Assembly (NCBI GenBank): GCA_033764775.1
Contig: JANRIQ010000030.1
Location: 1 to 64,000, forward strand
Length of the DNA stretch: 64,000 bases
Reading direction: 5' to 3'
Origin: JAWXCE01 sp033764775
GTDB lineage: Bacteria; Pseudomonadota; Alphaproteobacteria; Rhizobiales; Rhodomicrobiaceae
Both the position numbers and the translations under genes were made by a program. A model generated the notes under the pieces. The model was not told where the DNA came from. It worked only from the letters and a program-made list of their open reading frames with translations, and did no database searches. Shown one piece after another: positions 34,226 through 43,058 of the stretch (the stretch's first letter is position 1; every line of letters starts with the position of its first letter).

Positions 34226-34945
34226 CTAAACGTCCGTCGCGCCGCGAAACCCTTGCGCGAGCACGTACAGTTCGGCCGAGTCCGAGCGGCTGGCGTCGGG
34301 CTTGACGTGGCGCACGCTGGCGAAATCCCGCTTCATCTCTGCGAGCAGGGTCGCCTCCGCGCCGCCGCGCAGCACCTTGGCGAGAAACACGCCCCCGGGC
34401 TTCAGCACCTCGCGAGCGAAGGCGAGCGCCTCCTCCGCCAGGCCCATAATGCGCAGATGATCGGTGCGCGCGTGGCCCGAGGACGGCGCCGCCATATCCG
34501 ACAGCACGGCGTCGACCCCACGGCCGCCGAGCAGCGCGTTGAGCCGCGCTTGCCCGGCCGCGTCGGTGAAATCGGCCGTCAGCAGCGTCACGCCCGGGAT
34601 CGGCGCCACCTCGGTCAGGTCGATGCCGATGACGGCGCCCTTGCCCTCCTCCGATTTGACGCGCGCCGCGGCCACCTGGCTCCATCCGCCAGGCGCCGCG
34701 CCAAGATCGACCACAACGCCGCCCGGCTTGAGGAATTTGTACTTGTCGTCGATCTCGGCGAGCTTGTAAGCGGCGCGGGAGCGGAAGCCGTCGCGCTTGG
34801 CGGCCGCGACATACGGGTCGTTGAGCTGGCGCTCAAGCCAGAGTTTTGATGAAACCGTGCGCTTTTTCGCCGTCTTCACCCGCACGGTGAGGTCGCGGCG
34901 GCCGCCCCCGACGGCGACCTGAGGCTTGCTCGGCTTTTTCGGCAT
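34226..34945 (-). CDS. rlmE: 23S rRNA (uridine-2'-O)-methyltransferase RlmE (FtsJ)
   Basis: Methylates U2552 in the 23S rRNA A-loop using SAM, late in large-subunit assembly. 239 aa. The SAM-binding motif is VVDLGAAPGGWSQVAA. The K-D-K-E tetrad is visible: K in SRAAYKLAEID, D in VLSDMAAPSSG, K in FLAKVLRGG, and E in DSAELYVLAQGF. A basic N-terminal extension of about 35 residues precedes the domain. Follows ppx by 41 bp, the usual Rhizobiales arrangement. Confidence 0.94.
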   Translation of the reverse strand: MPKKPSKPQVAVGGGRRDLTVRVKTAKKRTVSSKLWLERQLNDPYVAAAKRDGFRSRAAYKLAEIDDKYKFLKPGGVVVDLGAAPGGWSQVAAARVKSEEGKGAVIGIDLTEVAPIPGVTLLTADFTDAAGQARLNALLGGRGVDAVLSDMAAPSSGHARTDHLRIMGLAEEALAFAREVLKPGGVFLAKVLRGGAEATLLAEMKRDFASVRHVKPDASRSDSAELYVLAQGFRGATDV

Positions 34946-34986
34946 GGACGATGCTTCCCTTGCCGGAAAATCCTACCCGCGCCGGG

Positions 34987-36237
34987 CTAGGACTGGAAGC
35001 GCCGTGACGCGCCGAGCGCCCGCGCATCGACCGCGCCGACGCCGTCCTCGGCCATGAGCGTGGTCAAGATGCCCTCGCGCAAACCCCGATCGGCGACCCG
35101 CAGCCGCTCGCACGGCCAAAGACGCAGCATGGCCTCAAGGATGGCGCATCCGGCGAGCACCAGGTCGGCGCGCTCCGGCCCGATGCAGGGCTGCAGAACG
35201 CGGCCCTCATAGCCCATGCGCAGCAGCGCGCGCGTGACGGCTCGCACATCGGCGGCGTCAAGCCACACCCCGTCAACCTTATTGCGATTGTAAAACGGCA
35301 GGCCGAGATGCACGCCGGCGATGGTCGTCACCGTGCCCGACGTGCCAAGAAGGCTCACGGTCTTGCCGGCGATCCTGCTGGACATGTTGGAGCGCGCGTC
35401 AAAGGCGGTGAGCGTCTCGCGCAGGCTGTCGACCATGCGTTCATAGACCGTCTCGTCCACATCGCGCCCGCCGAAACGCTCGGCGAGGGTCACCACGCCG
35501 AACGGTAGCGACGTCCAATCGACGATGGAGGCGAGGAGCCGCAGCCGCGCGGCGGGCGTGTCCGCGGCGGGCTTGGCCGCGCGCGCGAGATCGAGCCAGA
35601 TCAGTTCGCTCGACCCGCCGCCGATGTCGAACACGAGGCCCCAGTCGCTGTCCCGGTCGATGAGCGACGCGCAGCCGGCCACGGCCAGCCGCGCCTCCAC
35701 CTCGCGGCTGATCACCTCCAGCCGCAGACCCGTTTCGGCGTGGACGCGCGCGAGAAACTCATCCGCATTGGCGCTCGACCGGCACGCCTCGGTTGCGATG
35801 AGCCGCGAGCGGTTGACGCCTGCGCGCTGCATCTTGTCGGCGCACACCTTCAGCGCCTCGATGGCGCGCGTCATGGCGACTTTCGACATGGCGCCGGTCG
35901 TGCTCACCCCCTCGCCGAGGCGCACGATACGTGAGAATGTGTCGATGATGGTGAAGCCGCGCAAGCCCGGGCGCACCACGATGAGCCGGCAGTTGTTGGT
36001 GCCCAAATCGAGCGCGCCATAGACGGGGGCGGCGCGCGGCGCGCGACGGTCGCGGGGATATGGGGTAGGCGCATAGTCTTCAAGGAGCGGCTGGAGCGCT
36101 TCGGAAAGGCCGGGAGGCCGCAGCGCCGGCGCGCCGGCCGTTTCAGCTGGGGCGGGAGACCCGTCGAGCGGCGCCTGCTCCTCAGACTCCAAGTTCAGCT
36201 TTCCGTTAGACGAGCCATTCGATTTCGCCTCAGGCAT
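34987..36237 (-). CDS. ppx: Ppx/GppA-family phosphatase
   Basis: 416 aa from ATG 36237. After a disordered, Pro/Ala-rich N-terminus of about 70 residues, the ASKHA-fold motifs appear: YGALDLGTNNCRLIV (phosphate 1), FDIGGGSSELIW (phosphate 2) and SLLGTSGTVTTIAGVHL. It hydrolyses polyphosphate or pppGpp; which one cannot be told. The longer reading to 36945 runs antisense through the neighbouring gene and is rejected. Upstream of rlmE, probably in one transcript. Confidence 0.9.
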   Translation of the reverse strand: MPEAKSNGSSNGKLNLESEEQAPLDGSPAPAETAGAPALRPPGLSEALQPLLEDYAPTPYPRDRRAPRAAPVYGALDLGTNNCRLIVVRPGLRGFTIIDTFSRIVRLGEGVSTTGAMSKVAMTRAIEALKVCADKMQRAGVNRSRLIATEACRSSANADEFLARVHAETGLRLEVISREVEARLAVAGCASLIDRDSDWGLVFDIGGGSSELIWLDLARAAKPAADTPAARLRLLASIVDWTSLPFGVVTLAERFGGRDVDETVYERMVDSLRETLTAFDARSNMSSRIAGKTVSLLGTSGTVTTIAGVHLGLPFYNRNKVDGVWLDAADVRAVTRALLRMGYEGRVLQPCIGPERADLVLAGCAILEAMLRLWPCERLRVADRGLREGILTTLMAEDGVGAVDARALGASRRFQS

Positions 36238-36441
36238 CCGCAATCCATAAACCAATGCTTTTTGGCGGTTGCGTCGAGCGGCTCCCGCAAAATACCGTGC
36301 CGTCACTCTATCAATTTTATTCAAAGCGTAAACGCTAAATGGTTGAGTTTTTGTGTTCGCGCCGCATCTTGACGCCCATCGTAAGATACCCTGCAGAGCG
36401 AGAAACAGATGCAGGCTACGCCCGCGACGGGAAGCAGAACG

Positions 36442-37584
36442 ATGAAAAACACGCTGCAGGTCTTGAAAAGGCTGGCGTTCTGGACATCGCACGCAACGAT
36501 TGCGGCGCTTTTCGGGTTCGCCTTCGCCATGGGCGAACCGCCTGCGCCGGAAACGCCGAAAAAGCGCGTGGTTGCGGCGGCCGCATCCTCCCGGCGCGCA
36601 GCGCCTCCCCCGCCCCCGCCCGAAAAGCCCTCGCCGCCGACGCGGTCGCAGGCCCTCGACCGGCTGGTGGCGGCCTACCCGGATTTTCTGGCCGGCCATG
36701 ACGGAACGGCGCTCCTCTGGCGGGACGGCGCGCGCATGATCTTCGACGACGGGCGCGAAAAAACCTCGGGCGAGAAGCTTGAGTTGGCCGATCTTGAGGA
36801 TCAGTTGGCCGACCCTTACCCCGCCGGGCGCACCGGCCTCAACCCGCCGAAAGACTTCGACCCCGGCCGGGCGCGGCACGAGCCGTTCTTCCGCAAGATG
36901 TACGGCGATTGCAAGACCGAGCCGCTCGAGAGCCGCATGGTCCAAGTGGTCTGGCTGCCGCGCAATGACGGGCGGCGCATTGCGGTCACGGCGACGAACG
37001 GCGTCGCCGAACGGGTGCGGCGCATTTCAGAGGAGTTGGACGCGCTGCCGAAAGCCCTGCTCAAGCATCTGCGTCCGCCCGGCGGCGGGTACGAGTGCCG
37101 CTCCATTCCAGGCACCGCGCGGCCGAGCATGCGGGCATATGGCGCCGCGGTCGCCATCAACCCCGCATCGGGCGACAGTTGGCAGGATCGACGCGGCGGC
37201 GACGGGGCGTACATGAACCGCGTGCCCTGGGAGATCGTCGAGATTTTCGAGAAGCACGGTTTCATCTGGGGCGGCAAGTGGAGCCATTTCGAGACCGCGC
37301 ATTTCGAGTACCGTCCCGAGCTGCTGCCGGGCTTCGACCCGGGGCCGCCGAGCGCGCCGCCCGCGAGGCCATCCGCCCCCACAACGTCGACGCGGGAGCC
37401 CGACACCCCGCCTGCTCCCCGGCCGGCTTCGAGGCCAGAACCTCCAGCGCCCCCGCCAGCCGCCGCCTTGCCGGCGCCCCCGCCCGCTGACGCGCGCCCG
37501 ACCGACGCCGCCTCCGCGCCAGATGACGCCGAAGAGACCGTGATTTTGCCGCTGCCCACCCGTCAGCCGCGCAACCTGCGGTGA
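36442..37584 (+). CDS. Exported M15 peptidase-like protein lacking two zinc ligands
   Basis: 380 aa from ATG 36442. An N-terminal hydrophobic segment (TIAALFGFAFAM) and a Pro-rich linker lead to a D-Ala-D-Ala/L-Ala-D-Glu peptidase (M15) fold of about 220 residues. The fold is recognised from CRSIPGTARPS, NRVPWEIVEIFEKHGFIWGGKW and HFEYRPELL. In active M15 enzymes the motif is SxHxxGxAxD; here it is SMRAYGAAVA, so the zinc His is R231 and the zinc Asp is A238. The third ligand H287 (HFEYRPE) remains. Likely binds peptidoglycan without cutting it. The C-terminal 80 residues are Pro/Ala-rich. Its stop abuts the convergent MHYT gene. Confidence 0.8.
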   Translation: MKNTLQVLKRLAFWTSHATIAALFGFAFAMGEPPAPETPKKRVVAAAASSRRAAPPPPPPEKPSPPTRSQALDRLVAAYPDFLAGHDGTALLWRDGARMIFDDGREKTSGEKLELADLEDQLADPYPAGRTGLNPPKDFDPGRARHEPFFRKMYGDCKTEPLESRMVQVVWLPRNDGRRIAVTATNGVAERVRRISEELDALPKALLKHLRPPGGGYECRSIPGTARPSMRAYGAAVAINPASGDSWQDRRGGDGAYMNRVPWEIVEIFEKHGFIWGGKWSHFETAHFEYRPELLPGFDPGPPSAPPARPSAPTTSTREPDTPPAPRPASRPEPPAPPPAAALPAPPPADARPTDAASAPDDAEETVILPLPTRQPRNLR

Positions 37585-38307
37585 TCAGCGCGCGTCGTTG
37601 GCGAATTGCGAGAGGGCGAAAATGGTGAGGCACACGCTGCAGAACAGATAGACCATGACGGCGGCCGTCCACGCCATGGAGACTTCGGAGAAGGCCGGGA
37701 CGGCGAAGCCCGCGAGCGAGCGGCGGGCCTCCAATTCTGCGGTTTGCATGGAGGCGTAAGGGATGGCGGCGAAGGCCGCTCCCGTGAGCGCCGCGCCCAC
37801 AAACGTTATCAGCACGCCCCGCTGGCGAAATGCGAAATACAGCGCGATGAGCGCGGCCTGCACGGCGATGACCACGGTGAGCGCGGCGCCGAGGGCTGAG
37901 TATTTCGGCTTGAACGCCCCGGCGATCGAGGCCATCGCCATGTAGTGCATCCCAATGAGACCGACCCCTAAGAGAAGCGCGCCGAGCGGCAGCCGCAAGC
38001 CGACGAGGTTCAGGCGCGTCATCAGCACCATGGCCCCGAGGGCCGCGGCGATGACAAGCGCGGCCGCGCCGCCGAGGAGCGCGGCGTTATACCCGACGCG
38101 CACGGGGGCCAGGATCGCCAAAAGCGCGATGAACTGCATGGCCCAGGCGCTGAGGCCGAGCGTCAGGCCGCCCGCCATCAGCCGCAAGGTGCGCGACGCA
38201 TTCTCTGGCCGGTGCATCCCGGCGGTCATCACGAAAGCGGTGAACGCGCCGAACATCGCGACGCCGATGGAGAGGAGAAGCAATCCCTGATCGTACGCAA
38301 ACGGCAT
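37585..38307 (-). CDS. Stand-alone MHYT-domain membrane protein
   Basis: 240 aa with seven predicted membrane helices and no output domain. One MHYT-type motif is partly kept (LIGMHYMAMASI, H121), but the first one reads SAWAMQFIALL, with Q58 where His is expected. MHYT domains are thought to bind copper and sense O2, CO or NO, and are normally fused to GGDEF/EAL or kinase domains. Here sensing without a fused output, or a different role, must be assumed. The stop codon starts at the base after the M15-like gene stop. Confidence 0.75.
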   Translation of the reverse strand: MPFAYDQGLLLLSIGVAMFGAFTAFVMTAGMHRPENASRTLRLMAGGLTLGLSAWAMQFIALLAILAPVRVGYNAALLGGAAALVIAAALGAMVLMTRLNLVGLRLPLGALLLGVGLIGMHYMAMASIAGAFKPKYSALGAALTVVIAVQAALIALYFAFRQRGVLITFVGAALTGAAFAAIPYASMQTAELEARRSLAGFAVPAFSEVSMAWTAAVMVYLFCSVCLTIFALSQFANDAR

Positions 38308-38405
38308 GACGCCTCCCCCTGGCCAGCTCGGGCGACCTGGGCCCCGCGTCCGCAGCCCAAGGGCGGAGTGGGGCCGGCGAGAACGCCCGACCTAGCGCTT
38401 TAGTC

Positions 38406-38816
38406 CTACTCGCTCTCCCTGCCCGGTTCAATAGCGCCGCCCGCCGCTTTCCAAGCCTGGAGGCCGCCTTTCAGGTGGGCGACGGGGCCGAAGCCCATGT
38501 CTTGCGCCGTCTTGGCCGCGAGCGCCGAACGCCAGTCCATCGCGCAATGGAAGATGTAAGTTTTCGGCTCGGCGAAAACGGGTTTGAAATACGGGCTTTG
38601 CGGGTCGATCCAGAACTCCAGCATCCCACGCGGGCAATGGATGGAGCCGGGGATGCGCCCTTCCCGCGCCAGTTCGCGCACGTCGCGGATGTCCACGAGG
38701 ACCGCATCGCCGCGCGCGACGGCCTCCTGCGCCTCCGCCACGCTCATTTCGGCGATCTCGGCGCGCGCCGCCTCGACCAGCTGCGCGGCTGTCAGTTTCA
38801 AGGGATCGCGGCTCAT
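38406..38816 (-). CDS. Rhodanese-like sulfurtransferase
   Basis: 136 aa single rhodanese domain. The active-site loop is FHCAMDWRSALAA, with Cys and the conserved Arg five residues later (C-x4-R). VLVDIRDVRELAREGRIPGS is the typical CDC25/rhodanese N-terminal strand. It moves sulfane sulfur to an unknown acceptor. Start ATG 38816 overlaps the YdcF stop (ATGA); last gene of a three-gene operon. Confidence 0.9.
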   Translation of the reverse strand: MSRDPLKLTAAQLVEAARAEIAEMSVAEAQEAVARGDAVLVDIRDVRELAREGRIPGSIHCPRGMLEFWIDPQSPYFKPVFAEPKTYIFHCAMDWRSALAAKTAQDMGFGPVAHLKGGLQAWKAAGGAIEPGRESE

Positions 38817-39625
38817 GACGGTTCTCCGGTCGCAGCGCGGGGAAACAGGCTGTCGGTGCGCCCGCTCGCCCAATAAATGAAAAGGCCGATCCATTCCTTG
38901 ACCGCAAGATCGGTGCGGCGCAACCCTTCCGAGGGGCGCGGGAAAAATCTCCACACGTCCTCGGGGCCCCGCGTGCGGTAATCCACCGGCCACGGGCGGA
39001 CGCGGAAACCGGCTTTCTCGAACAGGGCCATGGCGCGCGGCATGTGGAACGCGGAGGTGACGAGCAGCCACTCCCCGTCCGCATCGCCGAGCGCGTCCCG
39101 CGTGAGCTGCGCGTTCTCGTGGGTGTTGCGCGAGGCGCTTTCCAGCACCAGCCGCGACGGCGCGACGCCCATGCGGGCGAAGAACCGGCGGGCGGCGGCG
39201 GTCTCCGGCTCGGCGTTGTAAATCAGCTCGGCCGAACCGCCTGAGAAGACAATCTTGGCCTCCGGATACTCGGCGGCGAGCGCGGCGGCCTCGGTCATGC
39301 GCTCGGCCGCGTCGTTGAGGGCGGCCTCGCCGCGGGCGCCGCTCACCAGCGCATCGACGGCGCCGCCCAGCACGATCACCCCGGCGGGCTTGAAATCGGC
39401 CGACAGAACGGCGCGGGGGAAACGCTCCTCCAGCGGCAGCATCAGGAGATGTCCGGCGGGCGACAGCCCGAACACGGCGTACAGCGCAACGCCGCCGCCC
39501 GCGAGCCGCCGGCCCCACACTGCGCGGCCTAAAAACAACAGCAGCACGCCCGCCGCCAGCACGATGAGAATCAAGTTGGACGGCTGCGCGAAAAACCAGG
39601 CGATTTTCGAGGCCGTGAAAAACAT
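38813..39625 (-). CDS. YdcF/DUF218 membrane protein
   Basis: 270 aa from ATG 39625, whose A overlaps the upstream stop (TAATG). Two N-terminal membrane helices (NLILIVLAAGVLLLFLG and VALYAVFGLSPAGHLLML) precede a DUF218 domain with GVIVLGGAVDAL, KIVFSGGSAEL, SASRNTHENAQ and LVTSAFHMPRAMALFEKAG. E. coli relatives (ElyC/YdcF) act in envelope polysaccharide metabolism or bind SAM; the substrate here is unknown. Confidence 0.88.
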   Translation of the reverse strand: MFFTASKIAWFFAQPSNLILIVLAAGVLLLFLGRAVWGRRLAGGGVALYAVFGLSPAGHLLMLPLEERFPRAVLSADFKPAGVIVLGGAVDALVSGARGEAALNDAAERMTEAAALAAEYPEAKIVFSGGSAELIYNAEPETAAARRFFARMGVAPSRLVLESASRNTHENAQLTRDALGDADGEWLLVTSAFHMPRAMALFEKAGFRVRPWPVDYRTRGPEDVWRFFPRPSEGLRRTDLAVKEWIGLFIYWASGRTDSLFPRAATGEPS

Positions 39626-40494
39626 TAGCGCAGAAGCGTGATCAACTGATCCTCGGGGATCGCCCGCTCGAGGTTGTTGAAATGGCCGAAGGCGAGCAAC
39701 TCCTCCGCCCGCAAACGCATGACGCCGAGCAGCGAGCGCATGAGGGTCGAACCGAGGGTGACGCAGGCCACGCCCGCCTTGGCGAGCGAGCGGAAATCCG
39801 GCGCGGGGGTTAGCCCGATCGAGATGCCGAGCGGGCCGTCCACCACGCCCGCGAGCCGCTCGATGATCTGGATTTGCTGCAGCCCGGGCACGATCACGCA
39901 ATCCGCGCCGGCCGCGTAGTAGGCCTCCGACCGCTCGACCGAGGTCTCGAAGGGCGAAAGCCCGCGCGGCCCCATCAGAAACGCCTCCGTGCGCACAAAG
40001 ATGACGGCGGGGATTTTCGCCTCAACCGTCGCGGCCTTTACCGCCTTCACGCAGGCGGCCACGTGCTCAAGCGAGGCCATGTTGTGCGCGCCGTTGCGCC
40101 CCGCGTCGGAGAAACTCACGCCCGAGCAACCGCTGCGCAGCACGGCGGCAGCCGCCGCGGCCATCTCGTCCGGATCACGGTCAAGGGCGCCCTCCAGGTC
40201 GGCGATCACCGTGGGCGCGAAGCCCGCCATGATGCGTTCCGTCGCCCCGACAAGATCGGCAAGCGCGATGCGCTCATGGGCTTTGTAGCCGTTCGACCAG
40301 GCGATGGCGGTCGACGAGACGCCGACGACCTCATGGCCCGCATCCGCCAGAATGCGCGAACTCGCCACGTCCCACGCCTCCGGCACGATGAACGCGTCGC
40401 CGGAATGCAGGCGTTTGCGCAGCTTGCGCGCTTTGTCCTTTTGGCTGGCCGCCGCGTCAACGCCGGGGTCGTCAAGGGAAAGCATTTCGTTCAT
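39625..40494 (-). CDS. Isocitrate lyase/PEP mutase-superfamily protein
   Basis: 289 aa TIM-barrel enzyme of the PEP mutase/isocitrate lyase group: FIVPEAWDVASSRIL, VVGVSSTAIAWSNGY, TVIADLEGALDRD, VIFVRTEAFL and DCVIVPGLQQIQ. The KKCGH loop of methylisocitrate/isocitrate lyase is absent, so it more likely acts as an oxaloacetate hydrolase-like or phosphonate-type C-C/P-C lyase. The second metal-loop residue in DLEGAL differs slightly from the common D-x-E-x-G. First gene of the operon with ydcF and the rhodanese gene. Confidence 0.82.
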   Translation of the reverse strand: MNEMLSLDDPGVDAAASQKDKARKLRKRLHSGDAFIVPEAWDVASSRILADAGHEVVGVSSTAIAWSNGYKAHERIALADLVGATERIMAGFAPTVIADLEGALDRDPDEMAAAAAAVLRSGCSGVSFSDAGRNGAHNMASLEHVAACVKAVKAATVEAKIPAVIFVRTEAFLMGPRGLSPFETSVERSEAYYAAGADCVIVPGLQQIQIIERLAGVVDGPLGISIGLTPAPDFRSLAKAGVACVTLGSTLMRSLLGVMRLRAEELLAFGHFNNLERAIPEDQLITLLR

Positions 40495-40689
40495 CCGTGG
40501 TGCCTGGCGGTTTGACGCTCATGCGGAAGCGCGACGGTCTCCATAGCAGAAACGCTCGCGCCAACCTCAAAAAAATCGACTTTTTCTTGTTTCGCCCAAT
40601 GCCGTAAACTTAGGTGCGAGATTGCAGCAAGGATATGGCGAATTTCGACCAAACCAGCGACGCCGGTCAGTTTTCCCTCGCGCTGACGC

Positions 40690-41517
40690 TTAACCGCCGC
40701 CCGGCGCCTCGGCCGCCACAAACCGCGCGCTGACCCATCCGGCGACGCCCAGATAGCGAACGTGACACCAGGCCTTGTCGCACTCGCCGATCTGGACGAT
40801 GCCGCCGGCGAAGGAGGGGATTGCGCCCACCTCTGGCGCCGCGTCGGCGGGGAACGCCTTGACCGGCAGCGAGGCAGCGATGTCCAGGTTGACGACGCGC
40901 AGGCGTTTGGCTGAGGCGCCGGCCGAGGCAAGGTGTCGGCGCTCGGCCCACCCTGTCACGCCCGCGTAACGCACCATGCACCAGCGCGGCTCACACGGTT
41001 TCAGCCCCTCAACGTCCCGCGCGTCATGCGGGATGCCGCCGAGGATAGGGGCCGTTTCGCTCGCGCTTTCGCGGATCGCCACGGGCCGGCCGGCGGCGGC
41101 GCCCTGGATCGCGTAACGCACGGAAGATCGGTCGGCGGCGGGCGCGGAAGGGGCGGCTTCCCGAGCCCCAGGTTCGGGAGCCGTGGTCAGCGCGGTGCGC
41201 GATTCAGCCGGCTCGCTGCGCTCGGGCAGGTCGGGCGCGGCGGCGTCCGACGCGAAGGCGAGGTATTTCCGGAAGGCCCAGCCGCTTAAGCCCTTGAACG
41301 TGACGGGACACCACTCGCCGCATGGGCCGACGACTTCCAGACCCACCGCCCCCTCGCGCAGATACGCGACGGCTTTGGCGGCGCGGTCGGGCGCCTCACG
41401 CATGTGCAGCGCCACGCCGGGCGGCAGGTTGGCCACTTGTGCCGGTTCCCCGGCTGCGGCCGCGTACGGCCCCAGCGCGGCGGCTATTGCCAACAGGCGT
41501 AATAAGAGTGCTCTCAT
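40690..41517 (-). CDS. Exported protein with three bacterial SH3 domains
   Basis: 275 aa from ATG 41517; an earlier ATG at 41547 is possible, as neither has a strong ribosome site. A signal peptide (LLLRLLAIAAALGPYAAAAG) precedes three SH3b repeats, each with a W-C-x-V pattern and a closing GWA or GWV: GEWCPVTFKGLSGWAFRKYL, RWCMVRYAGVTGWAERRHL and AWCHVRYLGVAGWVSARFV. The first two repeats are joined by an Ala/Pro linker of about 45 residues. SH3b domains bind peptidoglycan or proteins in the periplasm. Confidence 0.85.
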   Translation of the reverse strand: MRALLLRLLAIAAALGPYAAAAGEPAQVANLPPGVALHMREAPDRAAKAVAYLREGAVGLEVVGPCGEWCPVTFKGLSGWAFRKYLAFASDAAAPDLPERSEPAESRTALTTAPEPGAREAAPSAPAADRSSVRYAIQGAAAGRPVAIRESASETAPILGGIPHDARDVEGLKPCEPRWCMVRYAGVTGWAERRHLASAGASAKRLRVVNLDIAASLPVKAFPADAAPEVGAIPSFAGGIVQIGECDKAWCHVRYLGVAGWVSARFVAAEAPGGG

Positions 41518-41709
41518 GGCGGTCGCTGTCGATCCGTTTCGAGCCATGCCGCAAATGCGGCGCATGAATGCAAAGCTATAGCATGTGACGCCTAATTTTC
41601 TATCTTTTTTGCTCGAATTGCGCCGCCCCGAGCCTCACGCCCTTTATTGCGCCGGCGGACGGCCTACATGCTTTGCTTGCGCTTCGACATTCCAGCAAAG
41701 GACGACGTC

Positions 41710-42915
41710 ATGCGTCACTGGCTCATGCTTTGTCTTGCGGCCGCCGTGCTTTCGCCGCATCCCGCCTTGGCGCAGGAGACGCCCGCCGCCGTCGCGCCGG
41801 ACCCGCGCGCGGGCGATCCGCATCACGAGCAGTCCCAGAGGCTGATGCGGGCGGTTGAGGAGGTATTAAGACGCGCCGCCGAAGCGCGGGGCGAGGCCAA
41901 AACGCTCCCTAGCCGCGAGAAGTTCGTCATTCCACCGATCTGGACCGAGACCCGCGAAGACCGCGAGCAGACCATCCGCCCGCTGCTCGACGCCGCGCTC
42001 GACATCATCGCCGACGCGCCCGTCGTCGCGCTGCAGACGGAGATGGCCACGCGCCGCAAATCCATCGCGGGCCTGCGCGAAAGGATGGCCGCTCTGCGTG
42101 AAAAGCGGCTGGAGGCGCCCGACAGCGGTTTGCTGCCCGGCCTGCTCACCGACACCCGCGCGTCCATCGACGCCGACATCGCGGCCATGGAGGGAGACAT
42201 TCGGCGGAACGAGGCGGAGATCGCGCGGCTTAAAGGCGAGGTCGCCGCGGCGCTGAAAGCATCTGGCGTGGAGGTTTCGCCGGAACAGCTCGATCTGCTC
42301 TTGGAAAGCGTCATCGGCTCGGATCTCTTGAAGCTGGTCGCCGCGTTCGAGATCGCGCGCGGGGTGGACGCCCGCCTTGCCGAACGCCTTACGCTCGCTG
42401 AGGGGGATTTGAAGCTCGCCCGGCGGTATTTCGCCACCCACGCCGCCCTGTTCGCGATGCTGGTTCACGCCCAAACCATGGTGATCGAGGACATTGACCG
42501 CATCTACCTCGCAAAGCTGAAGGCGGTCATCGCCGACGTGAAGGCGGCGCGGGAGCAGACCTACCGGCTAATGGGCGCGCAGAACCGCCCGGATCAGCGC
42601 CGCGCGCTTGAAGCGAATCTGAAAGCGCAGGAGAACGCCGAGAAAGCAGCGGCCTATTACCGCGATTATCTGCTCACACAACGCCGCCAGATCGCGGATG
42701 CGCGGGCGCGGGCCGTCCACGACCTGCAAATCGCCGACAACACGTTCGAGACTGTGGAGGCGAGTTTCCAACTGCGCGCGCTCATCGAAAATGCGCGCGC
42801 CTCGTTCGAGGCCCTGATGCGGCTTGAGGCCCCCGGCTTCGACCAGATTTTCCAAAACGAAAGCCTGCGCAAAGAGTTCGAGAACCTTACTGAAAAAATC
42901 GGCCCGCAGTCTTAA
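41710..42915 (+). CDS. Exported coiled-coil protein of unknown function
   Basis: 401 aa from ATG 41710. A signal peptide (HWLMLCLAAAVLSPHPALA, cut before QETP) is followed by an almost entirely helical mature protein with coiled-coil stretches at about 100-200 (RMAALREKRLEAP, GDIRRNEAEIARLKGE) and 250-350. No catalytic motif was recognised. A terminator overlaps its stop codon, so it is transcribed alone. Confidence 0.78.
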   Translation: MRHWLMLCLAAAVLSPHPALAQETPAAVAPDPRAGDPHHEQSQRLMRAVEEVLRRAAEARGEAKTLPSREKFVIPPIWTETREDREQTIRPLLDAALDIIADAPVVALQTEMATRRKSIAGLRERMAALREKRLEAPDSGLLPGLLTDTRASIDADIAAMEGDIRRNEAEIARLKGEVAAALKASGVEVSPEQLDLLLESVIGSDLLKLVAAFEIARGVDARLAERLTLAEGDLKLARRYFATHAALFAMLVHAQTMVIEDIDRIYLAKLKAVIADVKAAREQTYRLMGAQNRPDQRRALEANLKAQENAEKAAAYYRDYLLTQRRQIADARARAVHDLQIADNTFETVEASFQLRALIENARASFEALMRLEAPGFDQIFQNESLRKEFENLTEKIGPQS

Positions 42916-42928
42916 CTGGGCCGTTTTT
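42900..42928 (+). terminator. Intrinsic terminator
   Basis: CGGCCC-gc-AGT and ACT-GGGCCG pair around CTTA (42900-42923, with a two-base bulge), followed by TTTTT (42924-42928). The stop codon of the coiled-coil gene lies in the loop. Confidence 0.8.
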
Positions 42929-43058
42929 CTCCGGCTGTTACGGAAATTCAACAACGCCTTTTCAATCGGAAGCGTCGGGTGATAAGCGCTTGCGCGGACC
43001 CCTCCCGGCGTGGACAGTAACGGCGGCTGTAGGGAATTGACCGCGACCGGGGGCTGCG

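Noticed and set aside
34987..36945. 652 aa reading for the Ppx gene
   Set aside because: The first 236 residues run antisense through the M15-like gene and show no family match; the conserved ppx start region begins near 36237.
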